NCBI GenBank assembly: GCA_026168455.1
Contig: CM047426.1
Span: forward strand, 43,976,307-44,040,306
Direction of reading: 5' to 3'
DNA length: 64,000 nucleotides
Source of the DNA: Theocolax elegans
Taxonomy: Eukaryota > Arthropoda > Insecta > Hymenoptera > Cerocephalidae
Below are positions 22,551 through 33,436 of this stretch, piece by piece; the stretch's first letter is position 1, and each line of letters opens with the position of its first letter. The position numbers and the translations under genes were made by a program. The notes under the pieces were generated by a model, which made no database searches, was not told the DNA's origin, and saw only the letters and a program-made list of their open reading frames with translations.

Positions 22551-25541
22551 TCAGAGATCAGGCAAGGGAGGGCTTTCCAATCCCTCGTTAACCATCCTTA
22601 ATTCCCACGCCTGCCGATCGAGCTCAGCAAGGTGCAGTGCCAAAGTGGATTTGAAGAAAGGGAAAAGGAGTGGATCAAAGTTAGTAAAAGGTAGAGAGTT
22701 AATGAGGCGAGAGGCAGTAATCTGGTAGGAATTGTTAAGGGCTTCTGTTCTAGGAGGTAGGTAGAAAAGGGACGAGGGAGGCAGACGAGATGAAGAACGG
22801 GATGGAAAGGAGGAATCACGTAGGACAAAATGGCTAGCGATGTAGGATGGGGAACTATGGGAGATGATGTTGTAGGCACTGCAGCCGATGAATAGATATC
22901 TTCTAAGCCCGACCGACAACCAGCCTAACTTAAGGCGGTAAGGCGTTACGTGCTCTCTCCATGGGATGTTTCCCCACACGAATCGAACACACGCGTTTAG
23001 AAGTCGGTGTAATTTTAGATTCAAAGTGGCATCAAGGTCGTGGTAGACTGCGCACGCGTAGTCCAAGTGTGGGAAAACAAGCGCTTCTACTAGGTGTTTT
23101 CTGTTTTGGCGCGAGAGAGCACGTTTAAAAAATCTTAAGGAGTGTAGGACACCGTGGACCCGCTGCGATATCGACGCGACCTGGCGAGACCAATCCAGGG
23201 TAGGGGAAATCCATACACCCAACGATTTGACTTCCGTAGAGTACTCGAGGAAGCAGTTTCCTATTTTAATTTTAGGGGCCGAATCCAGGTTAATGCGTGA
23301 AATAAAAGCCTGACTCCCCAAGATCATCACTTTCGTTTTGTTTACATTTAAATTTAAGCCATTTGATCTCGCCCAACTATCTACCGCGTTTGCATCTTCT
23401 GTAATTCTCTGAACACCTTGGGCGAGATCAGCGGGGAAAAACGAGTGATAGATCTGGGTGTCATCTGCAAAAACCATATGATTTGAATGTTTTAAGATCC
23501 CCGGCAAGTCGTTTATAAAGATGGAAAATAAAAGTGGTCCCAAAACACTTCCTTGAGGAACCCCCCTGGACGTGTCAAGCCAAGCCGAACAAGTACCTAG
23601 ATCGTCCACCACCGCCTGGGAACGGCCCACTAGGTAGTGAAAAAACCAGGTCATGACCACGTCGGAGCAACCCAAAGAACGCAATTTGTATAATAGGATG
23701 TCGTGCGGAACCGAATCGAATGCCTTGGAAAAGTCGAACAGGATGAGGACTGTGATCATACGCTTATCAATAGCACGCCTAACATCATCAAGAACACCAA
23801 GTAAAGCCGTCTGCGTACTCGTACGGTCATGTACGATTTTTTCAAGAATCTTGGAGATTTCGTAGAGCTTAGCGATGGGCCTAGTGTCAGACGGCGAGAT
23901 CACCCTGGTCGACTTGGCTAATGGAAAGAGAAGAGATCTAGTCCAAGGCTTCGGAAAGGTTCCGGTTGTTAGAGATAGATTGAATAGTTCAGCAAGAAGA
24001 GGTGCGATTTTGGGAGCCAAGCATTTTAGCATGGGCACGGAAATTCCATCAAAGCCTATGGCCTTAGATGAGGCTCTGGATATGGTAGAGAGGACCCTAA
24101 AAGGAGAGATAGGAACGAAGTGGAAGGAAGTTTCGGGATAAGAGGAGGGTAAAACACTTGGTGATGAGATGAGAGACTGAAGATGGTTATGAGTGAAACG
24201 AGAAGGTGAGTACGAAATGGCTGCATAATGGGTGTTAAGTTGATCCAATGAAAACATGGTAAGAGGTGACCGAGATGGTTTAGTCACTAGACCCATGTTC
24301 CTGAGCTCCTTCCACAGACCAGCTGTATTTGATGAAGAAGTAATTCTGTTGTTAAGGTGTAGATATTTACTAGAGTCAATTGAATTTTTAACTAGTCTGC
24401 GGAGATCCTTATAGATGTGGTAGTCTGAGCTCAGGCCCGTGGCCACGTACCTCTTGTAAGCCATATTACGAGCTTTGATGTTGTGTCTTATACAAGGCGT
24501 GATCCAGGGTTTAAAGGAGTTTTTAATGAACGTGAGTCTGGATGGTGCAAGAGAGTCGAAAGTGTGCAAAATCGATGAGACGAGAGTGGAAAGGAGATTG
24601 TTGATAGGAATAGGTGACGGAGAGGGCGACGATAAGGTAGGAGGAGAGGAGGAGAAAGAGAGAGAGCGGCCAGGCTGAATAGGTGCTAGATGGGATGCAG
24701 ATGAAGAAGACGAAATAGTAGAGGTGGTGAAATGCGATGAAGCACGATCATAAGCGACCGAGAAGATCGCAGCAGCCTCCGACAGGTCGGCCTGGGCAAA
24801 ATTGCGCGACCAAATCCTTTTAGAAACCGGTAACGGTTTAGCAAAAACCAGCTGAAGGACAATATAGTCGTGCCCCGCTGCGAAGGGCACAGCTGATTTA
24901 AAATAATTAAAACTTGGCGGAGGGTTGCGTACGATAAACAGGTCAAGCCATGTATGTGACGAGGTGTTAGAAGTATGAGTGTGATGAGTAGGGTCTGATT
25001 TGATCATGAAAAGGTTTAGTGAGTCCAGATATGACTCCAACATGGCGGACGACCCATCTTTCTTACACATATTAATATTAAAATCTCCGGTGATGACAAC
25101 TTGATCACAGGTGTGCAAGAAATTCGCCACTGAATCAAAGAATTTTGATGGGTAGGCCGCAGAGGGCCTTCTGTAAACCACACAAAAGAGAAGTGAGCTA
25201 GTTGAAGTAAGGATTTGAAAAATCATGTATTCCGGAGAGTTAGAATAAACAGGGTCAGAGTGAGCTACAAGCCTAACATTGAGATTACTCTTGATGTAGG
25301 CTGCAACACCCCCCCCCTCCTTACCAACCCGATCCAATCTATGCAATGTGTAGTTCGGAAGGCCCAACATGTCTGAGGAGTCATACTCTGTGAGGAATGT
25401 TTCGGAGAAGGCAATAATGTCATGATTATGAGGAAGAATGAGTGACTCGATAGATGAGAAATGAGTTTTCAATCTGTTAATGTTTGCATGGAAAATGGAA
25501 AATGAAGAATTGGTGTTAGATGAGGCCTGGCCGGATAATCC
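22551..25541 (-). CDS. LINE ORF2 (endonuclease and reverse transcriptase), copy C
   Basis: About 996 codons open from just after the ORF1 stop. The endonuclease carries FSIFHANINRL, AFSETFL, VITGDFNIN, SHTWLDLFIV and AGHDYIVL, the usual catalytic Asn, Glu, Asp and His positions. The reverse transcriptase carries LFDFSKAFDSVPHDIL, GVPQGSVLGPLL and FADDTQIYHSF, then a C-terminal region ending SPPLPDL. Near 23831 an in-frame deletion of about 22-24 codons relative to copy A removes the conserved RQAGFR block, so the enzyme is probably inactive despite the open frame. No ATG occurs in frame until after the first endonuclease motifs; the start is discussed under findings. Confidence 0.9.
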   Translation of the reverse strand, partial: GLSGQASSNTNSSFSIFHANINRLKTHFSSIESLILPHNHDIIAFSETFLTEYDSSDMLGLPNYTLHRLDRVGKEGGGVAAYIKSNLNVRLVAHSDPVYSNSPEYMIFQILTSTSSLLFCVVYRRPSAAYPSKFFDSVANFLHTCDQVVITGDFNINMCKKDGSSAMLESYLDSLNLFMIKSDPTHHTHTSNTSSHTWLDLFIVRNPPPSFNYFKSAVPFAAGHDYIVLQLVFAKPLPVSKRIWSRNFAQADLSEAAAIFSVAYDRASSHFTTSTISSSSSASHLAPIQPGRSLSFSSSPPTLSSPSPSPIPINNLLSTLVSSILHTFDSLAPSRLTFIKNSFKPWITPCIRHNIKARNMAYKRYVATGLSSDYHIYKDLRRLVKNSIDSSKYLHLNNRITSSSNTAGLWKELRNMGLVTKPSRSPLTMFSLDQLNTHYAAISYSPSRFTHNHLQSLISSPSVLPSSYPETSFHFVPISPFRVLSTISRASSKAIGFDGISVPMLKCLAPKIAPLLAELFNLSLTTGTFPKPWTRSLLFPLAKSTRVISPSDTRPIAKLYEISKILEKIVHDRTSTQTALLGVLDDVRRAIDKRMITVLILFDFSKAFDSVPHDILLYKLRSLGCSDVVMTWFFHYLVGRSQAVVDDLGTCSAWLDTSRGVPQGSVLGPLLFSIFINDLPGILKHSNHMVFADDTQIYHSFFPADLAQGVQRITEDANAVDSWARSNGLNLNVNKTKVMILGSQAFISRINLDSAPKIKIGNCFLEYSTEVKSLGVWISPTLDWSRQVASISQRVHGVLHSLRFFKRALSRQNRKHLVEALVFPHLDYACAVYHDLDATLNLKLHRLLNACVRFVWGNIPWREHVTPYRLKLGWLSVGLRRYLFIGCSAYNIISHSSPSYIASHFVLRDSSFPSRSSSRLPPSSLFYLPPRTEALNNSYQITASRLINSLPFTNFDPLLFPFFKSTLALHLAELDRQAWELRMVNEGLESPPLPDL

Positions 25542-26741
25542 CTATTTCGAGGTGATAGGATTTTGAGTTGAAAAGTTATAGATATCCTCTTCCGAGCGGA
25601 TTGGAAAGAGTTGCCCTCCCTTCGTCACACGCATATATACAGTGGAGTTTTTTACAAATGGCCTCGCAAAGCCCAATTCGGTGGATCGGCGCATCGCCTT
25701 GGAAAGAAGGTCGTGTAGATGTTTGGGCCATAACGCACGTAGATAGATCGACACAGCTCCGCCCGTACCGAAAAGGGAATCGGCCGAGACCCCCTTAAGA
25801 AGGTGCGCTCTCTCCAAAACGAGATCCCTGGAAGAGGGCGATGAAAAACGAATTACAATACCGTTCGTAAGGGTAGAATTTATGTTGTTAGAGGCTGCGG
25901 CTGTAGTCGTTAAATTCATGTTTCGTTCGTCGTGATTAGTTTTAATAATCCAGGGCCGAGTATCAACAATCTGGGAGGTAATCCTGGGGAGATTGATGGC
26001 GTTAAAAATTTTTCCTATAGCATCCCCCTCCATAGTGGCCAGGTTCGCCGGAATGCCACGAACAAGAATCTCGCAGGCATCTCCAACGGGAGTCGCGTTA
26101 GATCTTGGAACAGCCTCCCTTAAATCTCTGATCTGACCACGAATCTCTTCGTTTGCGCTCTCGAGGACTCCCAGACGATTTGATACACCGGCGAAACGCT
26201 CCTCAGTCGCCGCCTCCATCAGCGAAACACGCGAGTTCAACTCTCGAATCTCGGTAGCCAGTCCCTGCACCGAAGACTCGATGCGTGAAACCGAACTCTC
26301 GAGCTTCGATTCCAACCGGCCCGCAAACTCGGTGAACAGAGCGGCCATATCTACGGCGCCGGTCGCTCGCACGGGTAGGCCGGCGCAGCTCTCGGTGGGC
26401 GCGGCGCCGCGAGGTTGCTTGGCAACCTGCGACGTTGATGGCGACGGGGGCGAGGCTATACGCTTAGCACTGGAGGGAGACGGAGTGGGCGTGGCCGCGA
26501 GCTCGGTAGCGCAGATCTCTCTCGATTGTCGCGGCAACCCAGGCGGTGGCGCCCTCGCATCAGTGGGAGCCGCGACTAGTGCTGTAGCTTGCGCTAACGC
26601 GCAACAGCGGCGCTCAGAAGAGCCCGGCGCGACCTCGAAGCAGTGCGCGTGCGTAATTTTATTACAAGTTTGGCAGACCTCTGTATAATCCTTCCTCGTG
26701 AGCCTCCCTCCACATACATAGCAGCTGCGCGAAGACGCCAT
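25542..26741 (-). CDS. LINE ORF1 (PHD finger, coiled coil, RRM-like), copy C
   Basis: A 399-residue RNA-binding protein. Residues about 7-50 form a Cys/His finger (CYVCGG, CQTCNKITHAHC, RRCC). A Ser/Pro/Thr-rich linker follows, then a heptad-like region (about residues 120-215, EFAGRLESKLESSVSRIESS and onward), an RRM-like block (EILVRGIPANL to IVIRFSSP) and a C-terminal domain. I chose the ATG at 26741 because it sits just before the zinc finger and is shared with copy A (494). It ends with TAG at 25542-25544, followed in the same frame by ORF2. Confidence 0.88.
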   Translation of the reverse strand: MASSRSCYVCGGRLTRKDYTEVCQTCNKITHAHCFEVAPGSSERRCCALAQATALVAAPTDARAPPPGLPRQSREICATELAATPTPSPSSAKRIASPPSPSTSQVAKQPRGAAPTESCAGLPVRATGAVDMAALFTEFAGRLESKLESSVSRIESSVQGLATEIRELNSRVSLMEAATEERFAGVSNRLGVLESANEEIRGQIRDLREAVPRSNATPVGDACEILVRGIPANLATMEGDAIGKIFNAINLPRITSQIVDTRPWIIKTNHDERNMNLTTTAAASNNINSTLTNGIVIRFSSPSSRDLVLERAHLLKGVSADSLFGTGGAVSIYLRALWPKHLHDLLSKAMRRSTELGFARPFVKNSTVYMRVTKGGQLFPIRSEEDIYNFSTQNPITSK

Positions 26742-26992
26742 ACTGCCAACACGACGTCCACCGGCGAAAGTCGATGAGTGCGCAGAAAACCCGTGCGAAA
26801 ATTTTGCAGCCGTTGGAAGCACTGCGAGACTGGACTTGAGCGATGAGTTGTCCTTCCCCCTCGACTCTAACCTCCAAAAAGATGAACGAATAAAATACGA
26901 AATAGCGGGACAACTGGCTGCAGCAAAGTAGATCTACTTTATTGAAAGTACGCTGCAATCAGTGGAGGTCCCTCTCTTGTGCACTAAAATAG

Positions 26993-27060
26993 AGCTCGGA
27001 GCAATTGTGTGAGTACAAATACAAGAAAGAGCGGAGCAGGAATCAAGCTGACTAGTACTC

Positions 27061-27063
<3 letters not shown>
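26993..27063 (-). ncRNA. Candidate HDV-like ribozyme at the LINE 5' end (copy C)
   Basis: This is the same double pseudoknot as in copy A. P1 strands are at 27055-27062 and 27009-27016 (GTGAGTAC with GTACTCAC). P2 strands are at 27044-27049 and 26993-26998 (AGCTTG with CGAGCT, one G-U pair). Compared with copy A, the second P2 pair changes from A-T to G-C. The linker reads ACAATTGCTC. Confidence 0.5.
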
Positions 27064-27064
<1 letters not shown>

Positions 27065-27140
<76 letters not shown>

Positions 27141-27158
27141 GGGAGAGAGAGAGAGAGA
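27065..27158. repeat. (GA)n tract at the 5' boundary of LINE copy C
   Basis: Nearly pure GA for 94 bp with two GGG interruptions. It abuts the element's first base. Repetitive LSLSLS frames through it are artefacts. Confidence 0.9.
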
Positions 27159-29542
27159 TTTAAAAGCTGAATAAATCGGAAGAGATCGTTATTGATAAGT
27201 TCATTGTCAGTAATATAAAAAGTATATGAGATCCCATAATTAGAAATAAAAGAGAGTAAAGTTTTTATCACTTTCCAAACAATTTTAGACTTTAAAATGT
27301 TTTTATAAAAATTATTTGTTTAGTAAAATTTGTACACTTGTTTCATGATTGAAAATTTACTATACTATATAAGAATTTTTCCAATATGTCTATCCTCGGT
27401 TTACTTACTAGTTTAGCAATTTTATCATATCTGAGTAAATAATACAAAAACTTTTTCTCCGTGTACGTATGTTTGTAATTGCGACTATGGATATTAATAA
27501 AAATAATGTATACTTACATGTATATTTGCATTATATTTGCAATTAAAAACAACGTTTGATGAGTATTAAACGATAAATTTAATTCGTTAGTCGGTTATCG
27601 TTAAAAAGGGTATGTTACATGATTATACTATATTAACATTACGATAAATTGTAATTAAATACTAGAGGGGCCGAAATATGTGAAAGTTGTACGCTTTTAC
27701 ATTCCAGACATGATCGTTAAATGTTTTGAAAAGATAAATGAATTTAATAGTTAGAAGTTACTATAAAAACAAACTTTAATCAAATCGGTCAAAAATGAAC
27801 TGAATTTTTCGACTGGCTTACATACATAGCACATATACACGTATACATTCATTTTCAAGAACGTTTAAAATGACTTATTTTACCAATTGTCTATGGTATT
27901 ACATTTTACGCGATGATGATATATTTATGCGTGAGGAATAGATGTTTTCAAGAAGATTACGCATATATAATGTATATGTATTTTACTTTTTACCTATGAA
28001 AATTATGAAATAAGGGATGTTATCCGTATTTTTTGATAGCTTATCCTTGTCTATATAAATCCTTATTTCGAAGCAATTTAACAATCTATATGGAGATAAT
28101 AATAAAACTAAATTTTATGAAATATTATATTAACTTTTTACATTTATATTATATTACTTAATTATTTGTATTAATAATGATAAAATTAAATTTTAATCAT
28201 GAACCAGATTTTACGAATAAAATAGATGGATAATGTAAATTTATTAATAATCTTAAAATTTATTGTTATAATATGGTTTAAGTATATAAAAAATATTTTT
28301 GCTATCATTGTTTTTCTAACGAAACGGTTACGGTGACGGTCACACTTAATCAGAGTATACCTATATATTTTTGTCCGCATCGCATGAATTCATACGCAGA
28401 TACTGGATTATTTTCACTTTTAACTCTGTACAAATGCTTTTGTATATTCTGCATTTTAAACGGAGAATCGTCGAAAAGTGGCTCCACTGCGACGCGTATC
28501 TCAGTTGAAATTTGAAGAGCTGCTGCTGTCGCGCCAGCTTAAACAACGTACAATTTCACTAGTTTGAACGATATGCACAAGTGTTAAATATTACAATTTT
28601 TACAACATAGCTTGGTAGTACAAATGTACTGTTATATCCAAAAGCGTAATATTTATTGTATTATATTTTTTTGTAATTATGGTGTAACGGTCTTATGCTA
28701 CACATCCTTACAAATCGAATGTTTTTCTATATAAGTGTATAATAATATACGTGTTATCACATTGTCGGTTAATCTTTCTTTTACTCAACATAGTTATGTA
28801 ACTGAACATTTTGTTTCCACGATTTTCTTGCGGTTCAAATTTGGACGGTTACTTCCATATCGACGCTTGAGTGGAACAAAGGCCTGCCAGGGCTGCGCTT
28901 CGAGAAGCGCTCATCTCGGCGACGGATTGTAGAAAGACCTATATCGAGTCAGATTTTTTGTTTTCAAATTTTGTAGTAGTAGCACTGCCCGATTTTAAAT
29001 TACGGGTTAAAAATGCTACTAAAGGTTCTCAAAAAATCATGATTTGTTTTCTTATATTATCCGTGCTTATGACCTGAAAACATATACATAAATGAATATA
29101 TGGGTAAATTTAGTGCCACGATCACGTGTTGGATGAAAAATTGTTCTAACTTGGGAAATAAATAGGATGCGTCGATTCTAGTTCCTCACGGGAATTGTTC
29201 TGCAAGTCTGAAAAACAATTTTGCAAGGCGTAAAAAGTAAAGTACAATAGATAGACAAGGCCTTGCTAAAAGTCGCTCATACGAATTTTTCGGTCGCGCA
29301 AATCTTAGCACGAATTAGCGCGTCATTCAAATCGCCTAAATAGACGTATGAAAAATTCGCGACAGTCTTGACTCCGAAAATTATAAGACCATTGTAAAAG
29401 TCGATTCCGTTAAGTAATTAATTTTTCACTATTTGTAACCAGTAAACAATAAAAAATCATTATTAATGATTATAACTTTTAAGTAATTAAATTCCTACAT
29501 ATACGTATTTATTTATTTATAACATATAATCTGCAATACTTA
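27159..29542. other. AT-rich DNA without recognisable genes
   Basis: No supported coding region. Short frames (28186-28380, 28333-28515, 28735-28932) lack any family signature or codon pattern. Confidence 0.45.
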
Positions 29543-30232
29543 CAAGGGGAGTACTTGACCTCCGGGAAACGGATCTTAACCAAACTGCAGGATGTTTTCT
29601 ACTATAAAAATATGAAGAAAGCTGAAGTTCCGTATGCCAATGCCATGTTTTACGGACTTTATAAGCAAAAAACGAAAAATTTTGCAAAAAATTGTCTTGA
29701 CTTTGGTCGCTTATAACTCAGAAACAAAAAAAGATATACATTTAAACTTAAGTCCAGAAGAAAGCTGAGATCAAATAGATTGGATTTAAAATTAAAAAAT
29801 TAAATTTAAAATAGAAGCTCAAATATCTTGATTTGGTCGAAAGTCATGAAAGAAATAGAAATATAACGTATTTTGACGAATATTTTGAATTAAAAAATCT
29901 GTTGATTTTCAAGCTAAATTATCTTCTTATTCTTCTTTCTTCCATAACTTTCAACCAAATCAAACTATTTGAGCTTCTTTTTTTTAAATCCAATCTATTT
30001 AACCTCAGCTTTCTTCTGAACTTAAGTTTGAATGCATATATTTTTTTGTTTCTGAGTTATAAGCGACCAAAGTCAAGACTATTTTTTGCAAAATTTTTCG
30101 TTTTTTGCTTATAAAGTCCGTAAAACATAGAATTGGCATACGGAATGTCAGCTTTCTTCATATTTTTATAGTAGAAAACATATCCTAGAGTTTGGTTAAG
30201 ATCCGTTTCCCGGAGGTCAAGTACTCCCCTTG
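29543..30232. mobile_element. Foldback MITE, PIF/Harbinger-like (TTA duplication)
   Basis: The element is nearly one palindrome. Arms of over 300 bp (from 29543 rightwards and from 30232 leftwards) pair with few mismatches around a short centre near 29895. The outer end is CAAGGGGAGTACTTGACC. It is flanked by TTA at 29540-29542 and 30233-30235, the 3-bp duplication typical of PIF/Harbinger elements. A second member, with the same terminal sequence, lies at 44743-46013. The 29833-30114 frame is an artefact. Confidence 0.75.
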
Positions 30233-30235
30233 TTA

Positions 30236-30595
30236 GAATATCAACGGCAATTAAATTAAACTCGATCAATTTTTTGTATTAAAGTCTCTTATTCATGTTT
30301 GCCGCGTTATCGTATAAATTCAAACCCCCTTCATAATGTATCTCATACAGTTAAAATAAACAAAATTACTAATATTAGATACAACATTCTTATTTACCGA
30401 TCAATTAAGCCTTCAATATAAATTGTTAGCTCCGATTCCTAAGTCATTAATAGACACGTAGTCAAAACAGGATTAACGATAGAGAAATCTACTTATCGTT
30501 TTTTACTGTATTTTAATTTTGAGTTTAATACGTAAGTAACCACGCTTAGTCGTGTCGTTACAATTGGAGGCGTCTTTCCGGAATATATTTTGACA
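30236..30595. other. AT-rich flank of Gypsy element 1
   Basis: No gene or repeat recognised. Confidence 0.35.
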
Positions 30596-30599
30596 ATTT

Positions 30600-31934
30600 T
30601 AAAACACGTTCACTGGGGATCAGGGTGAACGGCTCCCATATCATAAAATAACAACACTTTTATTTTGGCTAGAAACTTTAATCTAATTAAAATAATAATA
30701 ATACACAAAATCAACTAACAATTTAGTCACGGTCGCCAGCCGCGTTCACGCGGCAAAATTTATATCTTTCACTACCCGCGATTACCGCACACACACGCAC
30801 AATCACAGCTTGACGGGAAGCTGGAAACAGGGAGTTAGGCAGGAACTCTCACCTGCAGATGCTCGAATTAAACAATTAATAAAAATATATCCACTCTCGG
30901 TAATAACTATAACAAAGGGTTTTACAAAACGTCTCGTTCGACGGCCCGACTCGGAATCACCGAGTTCGTCTCGATGTACCGATCAGCGAGTCCGCGCGCA
31001 TGCGCCACGCGCAACAGTTGGCTCTCGTTCGCTCGACGCGGCCGATCCGGCGTGCGTGTCTTGTTTACGTACAGTGAACACCTCCGTCCCCGTGCACCGT
31101 CTCAACTGCTGGATACGAGCAACCCGGAGTCGCTTCTACAGGAACAACGTCCATCAACGGTAAATTACTCTCGTTCCATACAATACCCTGTATTAATGTT
31201 AGTTCGTCCGAGTCTGTTTATTTGTTTCAGGTGCGGCATGCGGGAACGACGACATCAACACTGTATGCAGATTTCCTCAGCTACTTCTTCTCACCAGGTT
31301 CCGGAGATGCTTGTTCTCAAGTCAATATCTAGCTGGATTGTCCGAGGTAATTTATAAATAGCGTCGTTTCTTCTTTTAACATTAATCTCTAGTGGAAGTA
31401 ATTTCCTAACCTCAACGCACCTCTCCTTCTCCTTACCTGCAACTAGGTTTTGACAACCTACTGCTTTCCTCAATTCTTATTTTATATTCAGTATGATTTA
31501 TTTAATACTGTTGCAGGTACTCGAAGGAGGTTTTGTCCCAACGAAGGATCATTACTTCTTGGAGGAGGCTGGATGTTTACTGGTTGTCGACGCTGTCCAA
31601 TATTACATGTTCTACCTCTACTGCCACCTTCTACGATCAGCTTCTCCAGGACATAAGGAACAGGATTTATAGTAGGACCTCACTCAACTACTTCAAGATT
31701 CAATTTCAACTACCGGATAATTATTTACAGGACTATTATAAGGATAGTGATTGTGTGCTTGTGTGTTTATGCGTATCTTGCTGGAGTGCGTACTCCTTCC
31801 TCACGGTCTAGCCTATCTGGATTCCGAGTGAGCTTTATAATTAATTCCTATAAGCTACGGGGCTTTGGAATATTAAATCTATGATATAAATATAACTCAA
31901 ACATGTGACATGCATTTAGAACTGCCATGTCACA
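30600..31934 (-). repeat. 3' LTR of Gypsy element 1
   Basis: 1335 bp, reading TGTGACATGG at its start (31934) and ending GTGTTTTA (30600) on the element strand. It matches the other LTR throughout as far as I can compare. The plus strand (antisense to the element) carries two intron-like signals described under findings. Confidence 0.93.
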
Positions 31935-31944
31935 ACTCCCCCCC
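31935..31944 (-). other. Polypurine tract of Gypsy element 1
   Basis: GGGGGGGAGT on the element strand sits directly against the 3' LTR, where plus-strand DNA synthesis would be primed. Confidence 0.8.
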
Positions 31945-32750
31945 GCCAAACCGAAGTTACCCCGGTAACTTCGCGTTTGCGAACGCAAATTATTTCACAA
32001 CGCAAAATTAAACAAAAAAATTCTAAAATAAGCTGTCCACTAATTCTATTCTATTAACTTATCTACTACTCTATATCTAAGATAACCGGTGTTATCTACC
32101 ACGGGGTATTTGTGTCACTGTTTGTGTTGAGTGTATTTTAAGCTGGAACAACTGCTTGGCTAGAAAGACATCCGCTGGAACGTGTACGCTAGAGTAATAT
32201 TTTAAGGTCAGTGTATCGCGCTGAGGGTGTATTTCCTATCTCATTTTTAATAACCACGTTACTTAACAAACAAAATAATATAATCAGTATAAAATCAAAT
32301 TACGAACGACTGGCGAACCGTTACATAAACGAACTTAATTGTAGTACCTAACGCAATTCGCGAACTCACATAACCCGTTACACAAAATAAAATTCATTCA
32401 ATAATTACAGACTCTTTTAAAACAATTCGTCATATGTTAAAACAAATAAATAAAATTAAAATTCACACTCATACCTGGTGAGATTCCTTTCCACCGACGA
32501 ATCAGCTTTGGCAACCATTCTACCTTTTAATGCTCAAAATCAATTTAAATTCCTTTCTGGCTAGATTTATTTATTCTCTAATTTAACCTTACTCAACGAC
32601 AAAACTCCCAATTCTCTGCTAGAACATTATTTACAGCTACCTTAATTATAACTTTATCATTCGTTGACTTCTTTCCAAGCTAGAAATTAATGAAGGGACA
32701 ATAGGAAATATTAATTAATAACAAAATTTTTGTTCAAACTCATTTTTATT
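31945..32750 (-). other. 3' non-coding region of Gypsy element 1
   Basis: About 800 bp between ORF3 and the polypurine tract with no open frame of note. It is AT-rich. Confidence 0.6.
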
Positions 32751-33287
32751 TTAATTTTTAGGATGCATGTCCAGGGAATTCTCCCACTCCTCTCTACAAT
32801 CTGGACAGGTATTTATTTTGAATCCCGGTCTTCCGCACCCCCTACAAATTATTCGCCTTGGCTGCTGGCATTGAACCCAACTGTGGTTCCGCTGACCACA
32901 ATTCCAGCAGCCTTGACGTCGCCTTCCGCTGAATACGGAAGGACGAGGAGCGGAATCATGCGCTACCAAAAGATTCCTAGGACGCCAATCAAACTCGTTT
33001 TGATTGCGCTCATTAGGCGGTACCAACGGACGAGTCCAGGGAAGGGATAATAGGGACGGAATATTGGAGCTGGAAGGGTGAGTAGGGTTTGGGTTATTAG
33101 GATGGGAGCTAGAAGGGTTTTGGGAAATAGAGGCGGTGTATTGGGTACGGGAGCTAGAAGGTCGGGTGGAGCTAGAATGGGGAATGGGGAAGCTAGATAA
33201 ACTTTGGGGGTGAGTGGAGGGAGGGAAGCTAGAAGATTCGTTCTCCGGTGGATCTATAAAGATAACAAAAAAAAATTCCATTTTCAT
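32751..33287 (-). CDS. ORF3 of Gypsy element 1, zinc-finger protein in the env position
   Basis: The frame follows pol and encodes a Ser/Pro-rich N-terminal region (about residues 15-75) and a C-terminal zinc module: CWNCGQRNHSWVQC (CCHC knuckle) followed by CRGCGRPGFKINTCPDC (CX2CX9CX2C). There is no signal peptide, no transmembrane anchor and no furin-like site, so it is not an envelope. The same module closes the Gag of this element. The first ATG (33287) is followed by a T-rich stretch ending TTTATAG at 33254, which looks like a splice acceptor; the true N-terminus may therefore come from a spliced leader. The function is probably nucleic-acid binding, as inferred from the module. Confidence 0.7.
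   Translation of the reverse strand: MKMEFFFVIFIDPPENESSSFPPSTHPQSLSSFPIPHSSSTRPSSSRTQYTASISQNPSSSHPNNPNPTHPSSSNIPSLLSLPWTRPLVPPNERNQNEFDWRPRNLLVAHDSAPRPSVFSGRRRQGCWNCGQRNHSWVQCQQPRRIICRGCGRPGFKINTCPDCREEWENSLDMHPKN
33253..33275 (-). promoter_or_regulatory. Putative splice acceptor for ORF3 of element 1
   Basis: On the element strand a run of nine T, then GTTATCTTTATAG, precedes the ORF3 body, with AG at 33255-33254. Phase would need a leader exon supplying one base of the first codon. I found no donor in the LTR as clear as in element 2. Confidence 0.45.
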
Positions 33288-33436
33288 ATATACCCTTCAT
33301 CCTATACATCATGTACAAATTCCTCAACCCACCATTCAAATTATCCACTATACCGGGAATTGGACCCAATGGAGCCACTTCCGGAAGCTCCTCGTGAGAA
33401 CTCAATTCGTCCTCTGGGGGATGGTCCATCCCAATC

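Larger units (their letters stand above)
21997..27063 (-). mobile_element. CR1-like LINE, copy C (best preserved)
   Basis: On the minus strand the copy runs from GGTGAGTAC at 27063 through the 5' UTR, ORF1 (26741-25542), ORF2 (25541-22551) and a 3' UTR with a GGGG/CCCC hairpin (22030-22041) to AATAAA and a short tail with a 5-nt unit (21997-22012) rather than the 4-nt unit of copies 0 and A. Both frames are open, but ORF2 has an internal deletion. GA tracts lie on both sides. Confidence 0.92.

Noticed and set aside
27059..27271. LSLSLS-type frames through GA/TC tracts (also at 137-334, 21924-22115, 47927-48316)
   Set aside because: Microsatellite translation.
27661..27690. Helitron end on the minus strand (CTAG before T)
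   Set aside because: No hairpin precedes the CTAG-like end.
29833..30114. A 93-codon hydrophobic frame
   Set aside because: It lies within the arms of the foldback element and is AT-rich low-complexity translation.
30810..31357. Plus-strand frames of 117 and 127 codons in both LTRs of element 1
   Set aside because: They lie inside LTRs, overlap each other in different frames and show no family features; only the spliced combination was kept, as a tentative finding.
32751..33287. Envelope gene of an errantivirus-like element
   Set aside because: There is no signal peptide, cleavage site or membrane anchor; zinc-binding cysteines dominate instead.
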